From: Paenibacillus melissococcoides
Lineage (GTDB): Bacteria > Bacillota > Bacilli > Paenibacillales > Paenibacillaceae
Reading direction: 5' to 3'
Assembly (NCBI GenBank): GCA_944800085.1
Contig: CALYLO010000017.1
Location: forward strand, 1 to 64,000
Length of the DNA stretch: 64,000 bases
The position numbers were made by a program, and so were the translations under genes. Below are positions 55,741 to 64,000 of the stretch, piece by piece. Within the stretch, counting starts at the first letter, position 1; each line of letters begins with the position of its first letter. Under the pieces are notes generated by a model. It worked only from the letters and a program-made list of their open reading frames with translations, was not told the DNA's origin and searched no databases.

Positions 55741-57303
55741 CTGCGGTCCGGAACCGCTCCAATACCCAGTTTCCGAAGCTTGGCTGCGATCCCGCCGGCC
55801 TTGGCGTTCAGTTCACCGTAAGTCCATCGCTGCTCCCCGCACACCAACGCCCATTTATCCGAATTTTTCTGCACTTGCCTCTCGAACCAGGCATGTACGG
55901 TGAACTCCCCGTTGACGGGAAATTGCGTACGGTTCCACTCGGTAAGCAGCCGGTGTTTCTCTTGCGAAGTCAGCACTTCTAGGTCCTTGATTTTCAGATG
56001 AAGGTTTTTTACGAGAATCCAAGCCAAAGACTTAAACCTTTGCAGCACCTCCCGAACTTCATCCCGATCATATACCGCCTCGTTGTAAGAGACCTTGATT
56101 GACAGGCTCTCCGGTCCCGGAGATAGAACAATATTGAAGTCATAGTTGGGATGACCGTATACCTGAATATCGGTAATCCGGAATCCCAAGGATCTTGTTC
56201 GATATAAATTGTTCAGAGGATAGTTTTCAAAAACGAATACATGGTTTATGAGATCCTTGTTCAGCAGGGAACGGGCTTGAATCTCAAAGAGCGGAAAATA
56301 ATCGTATTTGTCGCTTTCATTTGAAGCGGTATGGACTTGCTGCAGCAGCTCGGCAAACGTCGTTTCCCCACTGCACCTCACCCTTACGGGTACCGCATTG
56401 ATACCCATGCCAACCATTTTTTCAATGCCAGGCAGATGCGGGGGCCTTCCTGAAACGACAGAAGCAAAGACCGCATCCTCCACTCCGTTGTACAGATGTA
56501 GCAGCAGCCCCCAAATCGCATGCATGACTGTGCTTAAAGTGACACCGTTCTGCTGTGCAGCCGTCTCCAACGCACGGGTCACCTCAGGGCTGAAGTCGTA
56601 GAACAGTTGATCCGCCCGATACGGTCTATTCATTGTCTCGTCCGGCTACAAGGAATACCCGTAGCCTCTTCATAGCCTTCGAGATGAGTGTCCCAATATT
56701 GCAAGGCTGATTGTTTATCCTGTTTCTCCAACCATTGGATGTACATGCTGAAAGGCACCGCTGTCTGTTGAATCGGTCGCCTGGTTCTCCTACAGCGCGC
56801 ATAGGTTCTCCATAGCTCAGTCAGCACATTCGCCGTACTCCAGCCGTCGAGAATCAAGTGGTGATAGCTCCAGATACATTCATACCGATCACTGCCGGTC
56901 TGCAGAAGCGCGACACGCATGAGCGGTCCGCGCGTCAAATCAAACCCCTGCGCAATCTCCCCGCGTTTGAATTCCTCAAGAAACGCCGAACGCTCCTCGA
57001 GTGAAAGCCCCTGCAGGTCCTGGAAGTTCACCGGAATCTCCATTCGCTTCAGCACAACCTGAACCGGACGCTTTAGATTCTTGTAGACAAATACCGTGCG
57101 GAACATCGCGTTAGCCGTAACTATGGCATCCACCGACCGGCGGAACGCTGCCAAGTCCACCCTGCCGGATAAAGAAAAGTGCAACTGCTGGAAATAGGCA
57201 TCGTTGTTCTCGTTCAGGAGCTCATGAATCAACATGCCTTCCTGCATCGGTGTAAGAAAATACATATCCAATACATCACTTTTGGCGAACAAAAGGGTCA
57301 CTC
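55734..57303 (-). pseudogene. NRPS gene 2: N-terminal condensation domain and start of adenylation domain
   Basis: A TTG or GTG start near 57300 follows GGAAGGAG and gives FAKSDVLDMYFLTPMQEGML, a proper NRPS N-terminus. The condensation motif is SYHHLILDGWSTANVLTELW. A frameshift near 56640 (after PCSRT) interrupts it; the rest (FEIQARSLLNKDLINHVFVF ...) leads to the adenylation start ERQVQKNSDKWALVCGEQRW. The previous gene ends with an epimerisation domain, so this condensation domain was presumably D-donor specific. Confidence 0.8.
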
Positions 57304-57317
57304 CTTCCGAGCGGACG

Positions 57318-58985
57318 CTACAAATTTTCCAGAGCACTAAATACATCCCGAAGCGTATCGAAATCTAAATCCTTGGAGCTAAAATCGCTCGGCGTATGCT
57401 CTGTTTCCTGCCGACTGGAGCAGTGCTCGATAACGGCATTCAATTTATCATTGAACAGCTTTCCCAGAGTCAGGATACTCTGTTCCAGATACTGCCGGGT
57501 GCTGAAGCTGATGGTAAAGCTCAACTGACCATTTATGAGTATCCCATTAATATCCAAAGAACAGCGGTTGCCATAATCAGGGCTGACCTCCCTGCCAGTG
57601 GAATAAGGAGAGAAGTCCATCCTTCCGCTTCCCATCTCTCCTCCAAACTGGCCTAAATAATTGAAGCTGATATCGGATTGCAGGCCGAATTCTAGGCTTT
57701 CCTCTTCTTCCGTATCACTCAAATATTTCAGGATGCCATACCCCATCCCTTTGTTGGGGATACTTCGCAACGACTCCTTCACTAGCTTGACGGCATCCCC
57801 AATCAAATCGTTGTCCGGCAGGGTGAGCCCGACCGGAAAAATAGAGGTAAACCAACCGACTGTCCTTCCGATGTCAAGACCCTCAATCACCGTCTCCCGG
57901 CCGTGGCTCTCCAGTTGAATCAAGAAGCGGCTTTCTCCTGTCCAGGAGCGGAGCGCCAGCGCCAGCGAGGCGAGTAGCAAGTCGTTCATTTCCGTGTTGT
58001 ATGCTGCATGGCATTCCGTTATTAATCGGGTCGTATTAGATTCACTCAAGGAGATTACAACATCCCGACTGTCTCTTGTCCTATGTTCGGGATAGTCGAA
58101 ATCCTTATCCAACGGACTGAACGCCTCGTCGGAAAACCGGCTCCAGTAGGCTCTCTCATTCTTCAACTCTTCGGTTTGGGCATATTCCTTCAGTGCCCGA
58201 GACCACTCTGCATACGAGTGAGTTTTCGCTTGAAGCGTGATGGGCTCTCCGTTCGCGCATTGACTGAAGGCCTCGCCGAGATCTTCCAGCAAAATTCTCC
58301 ATGAAACCCCGTCAACCGCGAGATGATGGATAATAATGAGCAGATGCGTGCCTTGCTCTACCTGAAAGAGCCCTATCTTTACAAGTGGCCCTTCGCTGAG
58401 GTTGACCCTGCTCTGCAGCTCGTCCGCTTGAGATTCGATACTCGCCTTAACGTTGTATTCGTCTCGGATATCGAAGACAAACAAGTCGTAAAGCTTCCCA
58501 TCGCCCTCGACTCCCCGATACGTAAGGATAGGGTCTCCGTATCGATCCCGGCACACGAGGCGAAGTGCATCATGATGCTTTACCAAGGCGTCAAAGATCC
58601 TGGATACCGTCCCTTCATCCAACCGTTCGCGGCTATATAGCATCATGGATTGGTTGAAATGATGCCTTCCCTTCGACTGGTTCGTAAAGAACCACCGCTG
58701 TACCGGTGTCGGCTCAAGCTCACCTGATACCTCACCCTGATCGATGCAGCGGGTAAGCGGCATGACATGCCTGCTCAATTGACATATCCTCGTATACTTG
58801 AGCAGATCGCGAGCTTCCAGCTTCAACTGGTAACGGTGCATACGGGAAGAGACTTGAATGGCCTTGATGGAATCCCCGCCCAGTTCGAAGAAAGAATTAT
58901 GGATTCCGATCCTGTTCACACCAAGAACTTCCTTCCAGACGTTAGCTAGGATTTCCTCAGTCAGATCTCGGTGCCTCATAACCGT
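57318..58985 (-). pseudogene. NRPS gene 1: carrier and epimerisation domains
   Basis: The frame reads LTEEILANVWKEVLGVNRIG, then HNSFFELGGDSIKAIQVSSR, the GGDS-type carrier site found before epimerisation domains, then the epimerisation domain with IIIHHLAVDGVSWRILLEDL and NDLLLASLALALRSW. It ends with FDTLRDVFSALENL at 57318, a normal NRPS C-terminus that would dock to the next protein. The part itself is open, but it is cut off from its adenylation domain by a frameshift near 58970. Confidence 0.83.
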
Positions 58986-60695
58986 CATCCACAGGAATGA
59001 ATGCCTCAAGCTCCAACAGAATCCGTTTATCCACCTTTCCGTTCGGCGTCAGCGGAATGTGGCTCACTTGGACAAAATAAGAAGGCAACATGTAATCTGG
59101 CATTCTTATGGATAAATGCTCTCTGAGCTCGGCTTTCTTGATGCTCCGCTTGCTGACAAAATAAGCATAGAGGCAGCTGCCGCTCTCGGTTTCCCTGGCC
59201 ACGATAGCCGTTTCCTGAACGTCCTCGTATAGCAGCAATTGCTGTTCAATTTCACCAACCTCAATCCGGAACCCCCGAATTTTGACTTGACCGTCACTCC
59301 GGCCTATGAACTCAAGCACTCCGTCCGGGAGCCATCGAACAAGGTCCCCTGTTTTGTAGAGTCGCTCTTCCGGAATCCACGGGTGGCTTATGAATCTCTC
59401 TGCGGTCAACTCCGGCCGGTTCATATATCCGCGGGCAACCCCTTCCCCGCCCACACATAATTCTCCGACGACCCCGATCGGCTGCAAGCCGCCGAATCGG
59501 TTCAGCACGTAAGCCGTCGAATTGCTGATCGGCTGGCCAATAGGAATACTTTTCTCGTATTCTTTCTCAATGATCAGGCAGGCAGAGAACGTCGTATTTT
59601 CGGTTGGTCCATATCCGTTAATCACTCGAAGCCCCGGGCAACATCTGCGAACAGCCTCGATATGTTTCTTGGAAAGCGCTTCCCCTCCCACCAGCAGGCA
59701 GTTAAGCGGCTTAAACATTTCCGGCTGATGCTCCGAGAGATGATTAAATAGAGGAGAGGTGAGCCACATGGTGTTTATCCCTTCACGTACGATCAGCTCC
59801 GACATCTTCTCTGGATCCAGGACTGTTTCTTTTCGGGTCAAGTGCAAACTCATGCCGTTTAAAAGCGCTCCCCAGATCTCCAACGTCGATACGTCGAACA
59901 TGTACGAACAAGTCTGCAAAATCCGGCCTTTCTCCGGAAATTCCATAAATGTTGTATTCTTCACCAGCCGGACAACACTCCGGTGCTCGAACATAACACC
60001 TTTAGGCAATCCTGTAGAACCCGACGTGTAAATAATGTAGATCAGATCCTCCGGCCCGTGGGTCTTTACCAAATTGCCTGTTCCCATGTCCGAGATACGC
60101 GGGTCGTCCATACAAATCCACTCGATAAAAGCGCTCAACCCTTCGTGTCTATGAGCCAGCCCGACATTTGTAAGCACAATCCGGGCCCCACTGTCCAACA
60201 GCATATGCCTGAGCCGCTCCTCCGGATACTCGGCATCCATCGAAAGATAGGCGCCGCCCGCCTTCAGAATACCGAGGATTCCGACAATACATTCCGGGCC
60301 GCTGCCCATCATTAGACCTACCGGTGTGTCTTGTCCGATATCATACTCCTTAAGCAGCCGTGCCAACTGATTAGCTCTTTCATTCAGCCTGCCGTACGTC
60401 CATTGCTGCCCTTCGAAGACAAGAGCCACGCGTTCCGGCGTCTGAGCGGATTGCTTCTCAAACAAGTCACATACCGTCTGATTCCTCGGGTAATCGGTAC
60501 GTATGTTGTTGAACGTATAAAGAATTTGGGTCTTCTCTTCCTCCGGCATCATGCTGATCCGGTGGATTATCTGCTCGGGATCCTCCGTAATCGCCTTCAG
60601 CAAACAGACGAAGTGCCGTTGTAGCCTCACCGCAGTATCCCGGGTAAATAGCTTGGTAGCATACTCGATGCGAAACTCGTTCGTAGTGCGGCATG
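58957..60695 (-). pseudogene. NRPS gene 1: complete adenylation domain, valine-like code
   Basis: After the tail of a condensation domain (EYATKLFTRDTAVRLQRHFV) follows a full adenylation domain: LIYIIYTSGSTGLPKGVMFE (A3), FDVSTLEIWGALLNG (A4), INGYGPTENTTFSA (A5), YKTGDLVRWLPDG (A7), GQVKIRGFRIEVGEIE (A8) and PLTPNGKVDKR (A10). I read the pocket as D-V-L-W-L-G-G-T-F-(K), close to the known valine code DAFWIGGTFK. The next domains epimerise, so the product residue would have been D-Val-like. Frame ends at 58957 by frameshift. Confidence 0.78.
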
Positions 60696-61695
60696 CCGCT
60701 CGATCAGGCGAAGCAAGGCCGATTCCAAGTGATATCGGTCCAAAGCGCCTTCCATCCGATACGCAGACGGCATATTGTAGCTCGTATCATGCCGCTCCCG
60801 CAGCACAAGTAGCCTCCGCTGCACCGATTTCACCGGATACTCAGGTTGCTCAGGCGCCGGTTCGATAGACTCGAAGGCGAGGGAACGAGCACTGTCAAGG
60901 TAATTTGCAAGTTCCCGTACCGTTGGCCGTTCGAATATTTCCTTAATCGATATGTCAACCCTAAACGTCTGGTACAGCTGGGAAGCTAACAGCATCAACT
61001 TCAGGGAATGACCTCCCCGCTCCAGGACATTATCATTGACGCCAATCCGATGAACACCCAGCACATCGGCCGTTATAGCCGAAATAATCCTTTCCGCCTC
61101 GTTTAGGGTCTCCGTACACGCCAACTGCTCTTCTGCATGCTCGGTCAATCGAACCGGCAAAGCCGAACGGTCCAACTTTCCGTTAGGGGTCAATGGCATC
61201 CGATCGAGCTTCACGAAATAGAGAGGAATCATATACTGAGGAATCTTCTGCGATAAAAAATGAGTCCACTCGCCATATGATATCGGATGGCTCGCTACAT
61301 AATAGGCATACATGTCATTTTGTCCGTCTTTCCCCTGCCTTGCCAGAACCGTCGCCTCCAACACGCCCGGCACTTCCAGTAGATGAGTTTCCACTTCGCC
61401 CAGTTCGATCCGATGCCCACGAATCTTCACTTGATAGTCGGCCCGGCCAAGGAAATGGATTCTCCCATCGATATGCCACTTCGCTAGATCGCCTGCCATA
61501 CCTTTATCCGACAACAGAATTCGCGCCCCGCAGTCCTCCAACAGGTAGCGGATTCGCTTCTCTGGATAAGCTGGATCTAAGGGAACATAAGCACCGCCCG
61601 CTTTCCATATCGCTAGGATGCCAATTAGCATATCCGGCGATCGCTCAGTCATTAGACCTACGGGTTCATCTGGACGTACTCCTTTCGTACGCAAC
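60627..61695 (-). pseudogene. NRPS gene 1: shrunken module (adenylation remnant, carrier, condensation fragment)
   Basis: Only the first 50 and the last 130 residues of an adenylation domain remain: the sequence jumps in frame from RILLSDKG to MAGDLAKWHIDGRIHFLGRA, skipping about 250 residues. The carrier follows (DNVLERGGHSLKLMLLASQL) and then 70 residues of a condensation domain (RRLLVLRERHDTSYNMPSAY ...), which jump at about 60690 to the domain end. Two large internal deletions therefore removed the catalytic parts. The 5-prime side is fused to an acyltransferase-like gene. Confidence 0.78.
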
Positions 61696-62103
61696 GTCAA
61701 TCGGCAATTTCATCTCGTTTTTCAGTAAGTTAAATAAAGACGGTTCAAGCAAGCTTATATAATTATCAATGTGATTCTCTTTACAATAATCGAGGATCAG
61801 CCCGAGGAGCCTAGCAAAATGTTCGGGTCCCCGGTGTTCTTTCATGATTGCGATTTTATCGACTTCCACCGTATGATCCACATTAAAGGGGGGATAGTAT
61901 TTCAATACTTCGGACTCCGGCGTCACGGCTCGGAATTCGGCTGTTCCCACCGGTACCTCATGCTGATTATAGAGGATATAACAATTCGATTCTAATGTGG
62001 CGTGTTCCACGGTATATCCTTTCTCCAACCACACCTTCTCAACAATTTGATTAAATACGTCTAATTCCATCTTCGTGGTTACTTTTCTGATCAACTGAAT
62101 CAC
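61666..62103 (-). CDS. N-acyltransferase-like (GNAT-fold) protein, 3-prime end replaced
   Basis: About 145 residues. The segment YNQHEVPVGTAEFRAV, then VEVDKIAIMKEHRGPEHFAR and LLGLILDYCKENHIDN, looks like a GNAT or autoinducer-synthase-like acyltransferase. The last residues (VAYERSTSR) come from out-of-frame NRPS sequence, so the natural C-terminus was probably lost in the deletion that fused the genes near 61690. Possible starts are GTG 62103 or a TTG four codons inside. It may once have loaded or capped the peptide. Confidence 0.55.
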   Translation of the reverse strand: MIQLIRKVTTKMELDVFNQIVEKVWLEKGYTVEHATLESNCYILYNQHEVPVGTAEFRAVTPESEVLKYYPPFNVDHTVEVDKIAIMKEHRGPEHFARLLGLILDYCKENHIDNYISLLEPSLFNLLKNEMKLPIDVAYERSTSR

Positions 62104-63055
62104 CTCGAATTAGTTTACAGGAACTGATACGATTTTTGAATTATATGGAAGTATTGGTCGCGGACACAAACAGGATACATCATCCAAATAATCAATAAAA
62201 TGGGAATTATTCAATCCATAATACACAAAAAGAGAGGTTATGACAAGTTGTATTTGTACTTTATTCATTTTCTCAATTAAAGCATCTAATCTAGAGTGCT
62301 GTGCTGAGTAAACTAAATAAGTGTTGAGGGAAAATAAAATTTTAGACTGATGATGTTGATATGGCTCCATTTGTTAGTTAGAAAATTGAAGCTAACTTGG
62401 AGCTGCAGTTGGTTACCCGGCTGGTGCCACCGCCGACACGCGCCCAACCTGGTAAGACAGTTGAGTGACAAGAAGTTGGTCGTACACCGATGCTGAACCG
62501 CAGGCACCGCAGCAGGACGATTGAGCGACAGGAGCTGGGTTGCAACGGATTTTCCCCGTGCGAGCCGTGCATCTGAACGGAGAAAATAAAGCTTTAGACT
62601 GTAGATGTTGATTCAGCGCGATATTTAAGAAACCACAACGAGCCACGTCCAGGAGCAGAGCAACAAACCGTCACCTGCACCGAATGGCGCTGATGTTTGC
62701 GAGTGCGGCGATCCGAGCCTGGCTCGGACAGCTAACCGTGCAAGCCGTTATGCGCGCCTGGTCACCGTACTCCTGGTGCCGGATTGAACTGGAATCGGTA
62801 TCTGAATGCCTGCTACTGTCCACCTGCCTGCAGCAGGTACAGGCATGCAATATTTTCTCCCCACCTCAGCTCATGGAGAGCCAGTCTGCTTGCCAGTGCC
62901 ATCGTCTGTCCGTCTCCCCTCGTCATTGGAGGCAAGGCGAATCGAACAAAATCGCGAAAGAAACTGTTATTAATATAGGCTTTTCGGAAAATATGGTTGA
63001 ATCCAATGCAATGACATATAAAAAGTAAATCGGATTATATGGTTTAACCTTCCCT
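62104..63055. other. Non-coding stretch with diverged direct repeats
   Basis: No reliable gene. A segment around 62335-62366 (AAAATTTTAGACTGATGATG) recurs in diverged form at 62580-62612 (AAAGCTTTAGACTGTAGATG), and GAGTGACAAGAAGTTGGTCG near 62463 resembles GAGCGACAGGAGCTGGGTTG near 62523. The part 62400-62960 is GC-richer than both sides. The open frames here have no ribosome binding sites and lack protein character. Possibly debris of a foreign insertion. Confidence 0.45.
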
Positions 63056-63061
63056 TTGGTG

Positions 63062-63562
63062 ATGGTAATATTAGGTCATGTAAGACTGGGGCGAATAAAT
63101 TTGAATGACCCAGATATCGCTAGATTGAAAGAAACAATACATGACCACCATGTACCAATAAAAATAAAGCAACAAGCAATGGATAAATTAGAGACTTACG
63201 TTTTAGAAAAACGTGAAGAAAATACAAATAAAGCTATAGAGTCGGGACGCTTGGATATATACAGAAAGCTAAGAGTACCCGAAAGGAAGATAGAAATTGA
63301 ATTGAGTGAACATGGAATAGGAAACAGCCCACTTTCCCCGTTCCCATTCTTTCTAATGAAACGAAGTGATAAGGGTATTGGTATTGAGACCATTACTTTT
63401 CACGAGTATCCAAAAGCTCACAAAGTATTAAGAGAATACATTACATCATGGGTTGAAACAGAAGATTACCTTGTAAACGAATCATTAATTAACAGGTGGC
63501 TTGATGACGAGGGTTACAATTGGTTTCATGTAGATGATTTTGATGTTTTACCATCTAAATAA
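63062..63562 (+). CDS. Hypothetical protein
   Basis: About 166 residues, mostly helical and charged (NDPDIARLKETIHDHHVPIK ... EGYNWFHVDDFDVLPSK). ATG 63062 has no clear ribosome binding site, so the 5-prime end may be missing or the start misplaced. The base composition is AT-rich like the ger region and unlike the DNA on its left. The acidic C-terminus with Trp and Asp is reminiscent of immunity proteins, but I cannot assign it. Confidence 0.5.
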   Translation: MVILGHVRLGRINLNDPDIARLKETIHDHHVPIKIKQQAMDKLETYVLEKREENTNKAIESGRLDIYRKLRVPERKIEIELSEHGIGNSPLSPFPFFLMKRSDKGIGIETITFHEYPKAHKVLREYITSWVETEDYLVNESLINRWLDDEGYNWFHVDDFDVLPSK

Positions 63563-63776
63563 TGAACAACGGATGAATACGTTGAACCAGTTCCGGGACG
63601 ACCACGGTCGAGGCCAGCTCAAGCCCAGGAATGACCGCATGCTCGAAAAGCGAGCCAACCTCCGGCGAGTCGGCAAATACTTTGTGAGATAGCATGAACC
63701 TGAAGCATTTGGGCAGCCAGGCCCGACAGCACGGTGCTCCAACTATCGGAAAATGCTTGCAGCAGCTACTTAATAG
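63563..63776. other. Stretch before the tRNA-like sequences
   Basis: One short plus-strand frame (63573-63692, 39 codons, MNTLNQFRDDHGRGQLKPRN ...) reads like a protein fragment but has no ribosome binding site and no known relative. Otherwise nothing. Confidence 0.3.
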
Positions 63777-63859
63777 AACAATGATTGTGTCGTTTAACAG
63801 CAACACAGCAGATTTTGATCCTGCTATCGTTGGTTCGTCGATTCCAACATCCTCTGCCA
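63777..63859 (+). tRNA. tRNA-Gln-like sequence (anticodon TTG), degenerate
   Basis: A D stem TGTG/CACA (63786-63789 with 63804-63807), an anticodon arm GCAG ... CTGC with loop TTTTGAT (anticodon TTG), and a T arm GTTGG ... CCAAC are present, followed by encoded CCA at 63857-63859. The T loop has three extra bases (TTCGTCGATT instead of TTCGATT) and the acceptor strands pair poorly. It is therefore a decayed or unusual tRNA. Confidence 0.45.
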
Positions 63860-63863
63860 ACCT

Positions 63864-63947
63864 ATCTGTGCGAGAGTTAAAAGCGCGAGGTAAGCTGACG
63901 GACTCCAAACCCGTTCTCAAGTGGTTCGATTCCACCCACAGGTGCCA
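63864..63947 (+). tRNA. tRNA-Trp-like sequence (anticodon CCA)
   Basis: The acceptor stem ATCTGTG/CACAGGT pairs 7 of 7 (one G-T). The anticodon arm ACGG/CCGT has loop CTCCAAA with anticodon CCA. The T arm GTGG TTCGATT CCAC is canonical, and CCA is encoded at 63945-63947. The D arm is long and poorly paired, making the gene 84 nt. It begins only 4 bp after the CCA of the preceding tRNA-like sequence, as in phage, plasmid or ICE tRNA arrays. Confidence 0.55.
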
Positions 63948-64000
63948 ATTATCGGGTCTTACAGTGCATGAACTACCCGACCCGCATGTCACATTCCTCC

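Noticed and set aside
62110..62646. Several overlapping minus-strand frames of 64-86 codons
   Set aside because: They overlap each other in different frames, lack ribosome binding sites and lie in repetitive, compositionally odd DNA.
63555..63992. 145-codon minus-strand frame across the tRNA-like region
   Set aside because: It runs antisense through two tRNA-like sequences and has no protein-like features.
63950..64000. A third tRNA (Asp- or Met-like) at the window end
   Set aside because: A GTC-like anticodon triplet is present but the flanking stem does not pair, and the sequence is cut by the window edge.

Overview
The window looks like an accessory, rearranged stretch of a spore-forming Bacillales genome, most likely Paenibacillaceae (Brevibacillus or Paenibacillus type). 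The evidence is a GerA-type germinant receptor operon, a very long collagen-like Gly-X-Thr exosporium-type protein next to glycosyltransferases, modular NRPS genes, IS231-like IS4 elements and two bacterial group II introns. The genus is inference; no rRNA or other marker gene is present. Many genes are broken. The lesions cluster in some regions (NRPS, IS3 and IS21 relics, the DUF11 and ParB-like genes), while tnsABCD, gerAA-AC, ssb, the clamp gene and several transposases are intact, so regional gene decay explains the pattern better than uniform sequencing error.

Layout. 1-9866: two copies of one IS231-like element in opposite orientation (the left one cut by the window edge) bracket about 7.6 kb. 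This holds a secreted putative toxin with a putative immunity gene, a broken copper-amine-oxidase-like domain gene, a frameshifted DUF11-repeat surface protein and a broken ParB-like gene. 9.9-24.2 kb, minus strand: a plasmid- or ICE-like nucleic acid processing block. In transcription order it has a DUF5983-like protein, SSB, small unknowns, a zinc-ribbon protein, a DNA sliding clamp homologue, a DUF6094-like methyltransferase, an unknown protein and a DEAH/SNF2-like helicase. The methyltransferase and helicase genes are each split by a group II intron inside a catalytic motif, and removing my predicted introns restores both frames exactly. The first intron carries an intact reverse transcriptase/maturase; the second has lost it.

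24.2-38.4 kb: a Tn7-like transposition module, minus strand: tnsA, tnsB, tnsC, tnsD (TniQ) and a second TniQ gene. The second gene is dead: frameshift, stop codon, and an IS4-family insertion with a 9-bp target duplication. An IS5-like element sits between the two tniQ genes. A DEDDh exonuclease gene follows. Four direct repeats at 24222-24386 may be a transposon end or the operator/iteron array of the neighbouring block. A terminator hairpin just before tnsA suggests attenuation.

38.4-49.5 kb: a decayed IS21 element, a truncated glycosyltransferase, an intact glycosyltransferase with TPR-like tail, the 985-residue collagen-like protein, an IS110 element with a candidate bridge RNA, and two dead IS3-family elements. 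49.9-53.3 kb: gerAA-gerAB-gerAC. 53.4-61.7 kb: remnants of two NRPS genes with readable valine-like and aspartate adenylation codes, joined to the gerA side through a perfect 21-bp inverted repeat. 61.7-64 kb: a truncated acyltransferase-like gene, low-information DNA with internal repeats, one unknown gene and two tightly spaced tRNA-like sequences at the right edge.

The most interesting combination is the Tn7-like module with two TniQ targeting proteins beside an element-encoded clamp, SSB, exonuclease, helicase and methyltransferase. Known Tn7 uses the host clamp through TnsE for one of its target pathways; no TnsE is recognisable here, and a functional link is only a hypothesis.
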